Assembly (NCBI GenBank): GCA_009663005.1
Contig: CM018914.1
Span: 14,393,200 to 14,403,199, forward strand
Reading direction: 5' to 3'
DNA: 10,000 bases
From: Actinidia chinensis
Lineage: Eukaryota; Streptophyta; Magnoliopsida; Ericales; Actinidiaceae
Numbering within the stretch: the first letter of the stretch is position 1; each line of letters begins with the position of its first letter. Below the pieces are notes generated by a model that saw only the letters and a program-made list of their open reading frames with translations, was not told the DNA's origin and ran no database searches. The translations under genes were made by a program, and so were the position numbers. Positions 7,849 through 10,000 of the stretch are shown here, piece by piece.

Positions 7849-7952
7849 CTGTAGGCATTCAAACCAAGGTCCGATCGTTAAGAAATAGAACAAATGCAAG
7901 GTATATACAAAGAACCGAGACAAAGAAGGAACCGAAGTGTTTTTATTAGTAC
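7849..7952 (-). other. Predicted 104-bp intron within the gag-like gene
   Basis: On the - strand the sequence reads CTGTTG|GTACTAAT at 7953/7952 and TGCCTACAG|GATTCAAC at 7849/7848, giving GT...AG ends and a T-rich interior with a pyrimidine stretch before the acceptor. Upstream the family-like reading is in one frame (codons topped at multiples of 3). Downstream it is in another (tops at 1 mod 3). Removing exactly these 104 bases, with a phase-1 junction, joins the two frames without loss. The amino acids encoded inside the segment are hydrophobic and unlike the flanking protein. The length is normal for a plant intron. A 104-base insertion with frameshift is the alternative. Confidence 0.62.
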
Positions 7953-8519
7953 CAACAGGGATATAGCCCCTTTGTCTTGGAATTGAGAAGTGACTGGGGT
8001 CATCAGCTTAGAATCTCCATTGTCTAGAGACCCAGATGAAGTCGTTCAAGTACTGATCTTTATCGAGGGAATTCGTAACCAACCTTGTTTGAGGCTGATT
8101 AGGTCTCTGGAGGCGGAGATAATGGTTATCCTCATACATATGAGTCTGGAGTTCCTCCTAGGCCAGACTACGCAATACACGTGAAGTAAATCCTCGGTAG
8201 TGAACTCCTTTTCTTTTTTCCTCATCAAGGCCTCTACGACCAACAGGGTCAAACCCAATTTTGTCGACACTTGCATAAAAGTAAGGCGGCACAAGTACAG
8301 GACAATCTTCAACAATTTACTCAAAGGAAACCAGAGTCTAGCTTGATATATGAACCAAGTCCGGACAAGTATACAGTTGTCCTCCCCCTCTACCCAGTTA
8401 ACATTGTCGTTGGGCCTTGGCCTCTCTATAACAACATCATTTGGAATTTTGTGATCAACATGAAATCGAGCTAAGGCCTAATCATCATGAACCAACATTT
8501 GAGCCCGGTTTAACACCAT

Positions 8520-8980
8520 GTTCTAGAAAATAGAAACAAATGGTAAGAATGAGGTCGGATGCACCTCATGACAAGTAAGGCCACAACAAACTTAATCGAT
8601 CCAAAAGGGTAACAAAGAGAAAGCCTTTTATCAAACAAGCGTAGGGTGGGCTCAGAAGATAACTCTGACCAAATATGGGACGGGTAGGATTTAATACAAA
8701 TCGGCCCGAACCAAAGTCCAGAATCTCGACGCTACCCAACAATGACGCACGAACGGACGCAAAACCACCATTAACAAGATAACGCATCAATCGCACAATG
8801 AAAGATACAAGCGCGCAAGGAAGGACAACAATCACAGAAAAATTGAAAACGAAAAAGAAAAATCAACATGCAAGAACGAAAAGGTCAAAGAAACACGACT
8901 CACCAGAAAGAGTCCCCACTCTACGAAAAGCGGTATCAGAGTTGTCGTTGGGAAGGAAGACAAGAACGAGATAGACATAT
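8520..8980 (-). other. Untranslated leader between primer binding site and gag-like start
   Basis: This ~460-base stretch separates the primer binding site from the gag-like ATG on the - strand. It contains an open frame of 89 codons (8835-8566) rich in hydrophobic residues, but nothing in it resembles a known retroelement protein. It is T-rich on the transcribed strand, which by itself favours hydrophobic translations. A leader of a few hundred bases with packaging and dimerisation signals is normal for plant gypsy elements, and I treat the frame as incidental. Confidence 0.55.
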
Positions 8981-8998
8981 GCAACACAAATGGCGCCA
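8981..8998 (-). promoter_or_regulatory. Primer binding site of TGGCGCC type
   Basis: On the - strand TGGCGCCATTTGTG starts at 8998, two bases (TT) after the LTR end ...GATCCA at 9001. Many plant Ty3/gypsy elements have a primer binding site that begins TGGCGCC directly after the 5' LTR, often continuing GTCTGTG. Here the bases at positions 8 and 10 are A and T instead of G and C, as decay of methylated cytosines would give. The site would pair with the 3' end of a tRNA to start minus-strand cDNA synthesis. TGGCGCCA is itself palindromic, so strand is set by its position next to the LTR and gag. Confidence 0.72.
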
Positions 8999-9008
8999 AA
9001 TGGATCGC

Positions 9009-9037
9009 ACTTTCTCTTTCTCTTTCTCTTTCTTTCT
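9009..9037. repeat. CTTTCT microsatellite tract
   Basis: A run of about four TTTCTC/CTTTCT units follows directly after the LTR edge on the + strand. On the transcribed (-) strand it is a GAAAGA purine tract in the R/U5 part of the LTR, just upstream of the primer binding site. Confidence 0.85.
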
Positions 9038-9088
9038 AGAAGTCCTTAAAATGACAAAATGAATAGTAGTTTGGAATACAAAAGGCCA

Positions 9089-9098
9089 TCTATATAGA
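9089..9098 (-). promoter_or_regulatory. TATA box of the LTR promoter
   Basis: TCTATATAGA lies on the - strand about 90 bases upstream of the LTR end. In plant LTRs transcription starts about 30 bases past the TATA box, which would place it near 9060 and leave about 60 bases of transcribed R/U5 before the primer binding site. The site is palindromic, so direction is inferred from the downstream primer binding site and gag. No obvious AATAAA signal is seen in the R region. Confidence 0.6.
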
Positions 9099-9125
9099 AG
9101 GCGAAGAGGTGGGAAACTCACCAAA

Positions 9126-9142
9126 TGCGTCCTTAGGACGCA
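9126..9142. promoter_or_regulatory. Perfect 17-bp palindrome in U3 upstream of the TATA box
   Basis: TGCGTCCTTAGGACGCA is a perfect inverted repeat (8-bp arms, one central base). It lies about 28-44 bases upstream of the TATA box in - orientation, a place where promoter elements are expected. It could be a binding site for a dimeric transcription factor. The function is inferred from position only. Confidence 0.5.
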
Positions 9143-9342
9143 CCAATTCACAGGAGAAATAGCTAAACGTGCTCTTGGAAAGCATCATTTCGTGGGCTAA
9201 CCGTCACGTCTGCAACCAACGAGGAACAAAAGCGTGGAAGTTCCCCCACCAAGTGCCCGACCGAGCCAAGCAAGCCCTAGAGGACAGATGCAAGACTAGT
9301 CGCGTCAACCAATCAGACGAAGGCGCATGGCGTAATAATGGG
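9143..9342 (-). other. U3 segment between palindrome and repeat array
   Basis: This GC-richer stretch has no coding signal on either strand. On the + strand it holds GTCACGTCTGC near 9202, with an ACGT core of the type bound by plant bZIP factors, and CCAAT near 9309. It continues directly into the array. Both short motifs are common by chance, so they are only candidates for LTR promoter elements. Confidence 0.4.
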
Positions 9343-9897
9343 AGGGTTAACTGAGCTCGAAGAGAGCTCCGAACCTTCCCCCGAGAGATTTACTAACTAT
9401 GCTGGGCAATATCAAAAGAAAGGGTTAGCCAAGCTCGAAGAGAGCTCTGAACCTTGCCCCAAGAGATTTGCTAACTATGCTAGGCAAGATCAAAAGGGAG
9501 GGTTAGCCAAGATTGAAGAGAGCTCTGAACCTTATCCTGCAAAGATTTGCCACATTTAGCAAAAGTCCAATACAAAGGGAGGGTTGGTCGAGCTTGAAAA
9601 GAGCTCCAAACTTTGGCCCGAGAGATTTACTAACTATGTTGGACAAGATCAAAAGGGAGGGTTAACCGAGCTCGAAGAGAGCTCTAAATCTTGTCCCGCG
9701 AAGATTTGCCACACTTAACAAAAGTCCAAGACAAAGGGAGGGTTAGCCGAGCTCGAAGAGAGCTCCGAACCTTGCCCCGAGAGATTTGCTAACTATACTG
9801 GGCAAGATCAAAAAGGAGGGTTAATGAGCTCGATGAGAGCTCCGAACCTTGTCCCACGAAGATTTGCAACACTTAGCAAAAGTTCAAAACAATGGAA
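9343..9897. repeat. Tandem array of two alternating monomers, 78 bp (A) and 81 bp (B), in LTR U3
   Basis: The motif AGGGTTAGCCGAGCTCGAAG recurs with starts at 9343, 9421, 9499, 9580, 9658, 9739, 9817 and, decayed, about 9898. Gaps are 78, 78, 81, 78, 81, 78 and 81. The first half of every unit is shared (GAGCTCGAAGAGAGCTC then GAACCTTG). The second half is either type A (AGAGATTTGCTAACTATGCT then GGGCAAGATCAAA) or type B (AAGATTTGCCACACTTAGCA then AAAGTCCAAGACAAA). The order is A A B A B A B, so the working unit is a 159-bp AB dimer. The last unit decays into unique sequence by about 9990. Such repeats within U3 are often enhancer-like in plant LTRs. Confidence 0.93.
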
Positions 9898-10000
9898 GAT
9901 TTAGCAAAGCTTTGAGAAAACTCCGAACCTTGCATTACGATACAAAAACTTAAGCGAAATTTAGGCTTTAAAACTAGTACACTACACTTGAATAAGATTT

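Larger units (their letters stand above)
6776..8519 (-). pseudogene. Gag-like gene of plant Ty3/gypsy type, interrupted by stops, one frameshift and a predicted intron
   Basis: The first ATG after an in-frame stop is at 8519-8517, with A at -3 and G at +4. The first segment (8519 to about 8140) has one stop at 8480-8478 and includes DVVIERPRPNDNVNWVEGED, TWFIYQARLWFPLSKLLKIV and ALMRKKEKEFTTEDLLHVYC. After a frameshift at about 8130-8150 the next frame gives NHYLRLQRPNQPQT and DQYLNDFIWVS, a stop at 8010-8008, then FSIPRQRGYIPVG. After the intron, a third frame runs from 7848 to 6776 with FNARFKRRSVCCEAAIQAMN and a Ser/acidic tail. It continues with three 12-residue repeats, FDFSWEEEEVATAPRAR and TPDFWALTFAAVELDRQV. 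Stops there are at 7516, 7438, 7402, 7048 and 6841. About 547 codons in all, a size usual for such Gag-like proteins. Family assignment rests on recalled resemblance; no zinc knuckle is seen. Confidence 0.72.
6776..10000 (-). mobile_element. 5' portion of a second LTR retrotransposon (LTR, primer binding site, leader, gag-like gene), reverse orientation
   Basis: Read on the - strand from 10000 leftwards, the order is a long LTR with repeats in U3, a TATA box, and an LTR end ...GATCCA at 9001. A two-base spacer TT, TGGCGCCATTTGTG at 8998, a ~470-base leader and a gag-like frame from 8519 to about 6776 follow. That is the standard start of a plant LTR retrotransposon. No pol sequence follows gag: the element gives way to AT-rich DNA at 6640-6776, and no second LTR is in the window. 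It is either truncated or a non-autonomous type that never had pol. It is oriented against the pol relic at the left, so the two are separate insertions or an inverted rearrangement. Confidence 0.8.
9001..10000 (-). mobile_element. 5' LTR of the right-hand retrotransposon, partial (runs off the window)
   Basis: In - orientation the LTR ends ...GTGCGATCCA at 9001, followed by a 2-base spacer and the primer binding site; on the + strand this edge begins TGGATCGC. Moving upstream, it contains a purine-rich tract, a TATA box at about 9098-9089, a 17-bp palindrome, about 200 bases of ordinary U3, and then the tandem repeat array from 9343 upward. The start of the LTR (TG on the - strand) is not identified and probably lies beyond 10000, giving an LTR of at least 1 kb. 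No second copy is in the window, so LTR identity and insertion age cannot be judged. Confidence 0.68.

Noticed and set aside
7694..8474. Three + strand frames (7694-7888, 7990-8184, 8271-8474)
   Set aside because: They lie opposite the gag-like gene, whose - strand reading has conserved-looking blocks and a consistent frame. They are shadows.
8566..8835. 89-codon hydrophobic frame on the - strand
   Set aside because: It sits in the element's leader between primer binding site and gag-like start. The T-rich strand explains the hydrophobic residues, and no motif is recognisable.
8931..8942. CGGTATCAGAGT on the + strand, close to the initiator-Met tRNA primer binding site TGGTATCAGAGC
   Set aside because: No LTR end precedes it on the + strand and no gag follows. 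It lies inside the leader of the - strand element, where the TGGCGCC site fits better. Ten of twelve matches can arise by chance.
9338..9559. Open frame with repeated 26-residue units
   Set aside because: It is the translation of the U3 tandem repeat. It meets a stop in the first B unit and lies antisense to the LTR, so it is not annotated as a gene.
1..10000. A new multi-gene system such as a defence island or biosynthetic cluster
   Set aside because: All coding similarity is to retrotransposon pol and gag-like sequence, all interrupted. No set of intact, co-oriented genes exists here.

Overview
This window looks like nuclear DNA from a flowering plant, specifically a gene-poor, transposon-rich stretch. 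The evidence is two decayed Ty3/gypsy-type LTR retrotransposon pieces in opposite orientations, a large AT-rich tandem repeat array between them, and base decay of the kind expected at methylated cytosines (CG to TG/CA, and many G-to-A stop codons). I find no intact host gene, tRNA, rRNA, CRISPR array or bacterial-type operon.

Left arm (1-3535, + strand): the 3' half of a Ty3/gypsy polyprotein. Domain order is aspartic protease, reverse transcriptase, a first RNase H-like domain, a linker, a second RNase H, and integrase with an HHCC zinc finger and a DD35E core. Two successive RNase H domains before integrase point to the plant Tat lineage. It carries at least twelve in-frame stops and several frameshifts. 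The reverse transcriptase YxDD site is destroyed and the second RNase H has lost its catalytic Glu. It breaks off abruptly inside integrase at about 3533.

Middle (3534-6640): AT-rich noncoding DNA. About 9.7 copies of a ~234-bp monomer (about 3813-6075) follow a broken transitional stretch. Flanking blocks hold related ~30-bp T-rich/C-run motifs, in reverse orientation at 6270-6450 and forward at 6495-6580.

Right arm (6776-10000, - strand): the 5' part of another LTR retrotransposon, read right to left. It has an LTR ending at 9001 whose U3 holds an alternating 78/81-bp tandem repeat and a TATA box. After the LTR come a two-base spacer, a TGGCGCC-type primer binding site at 8998, a ~470-bp leader and a gag-like reading frame from 8519 to about 6776. 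A predicted 104-bp intron (7952-7849) joins two reading frames exactly.

None of these genes looks functional. The points most worth attention are the frame-restoring intron in the gag-like gene, the AB-dimer repeat in the LTR promoter region, and a 71-bp perfect match between otherwise diverged monomers of the central array.
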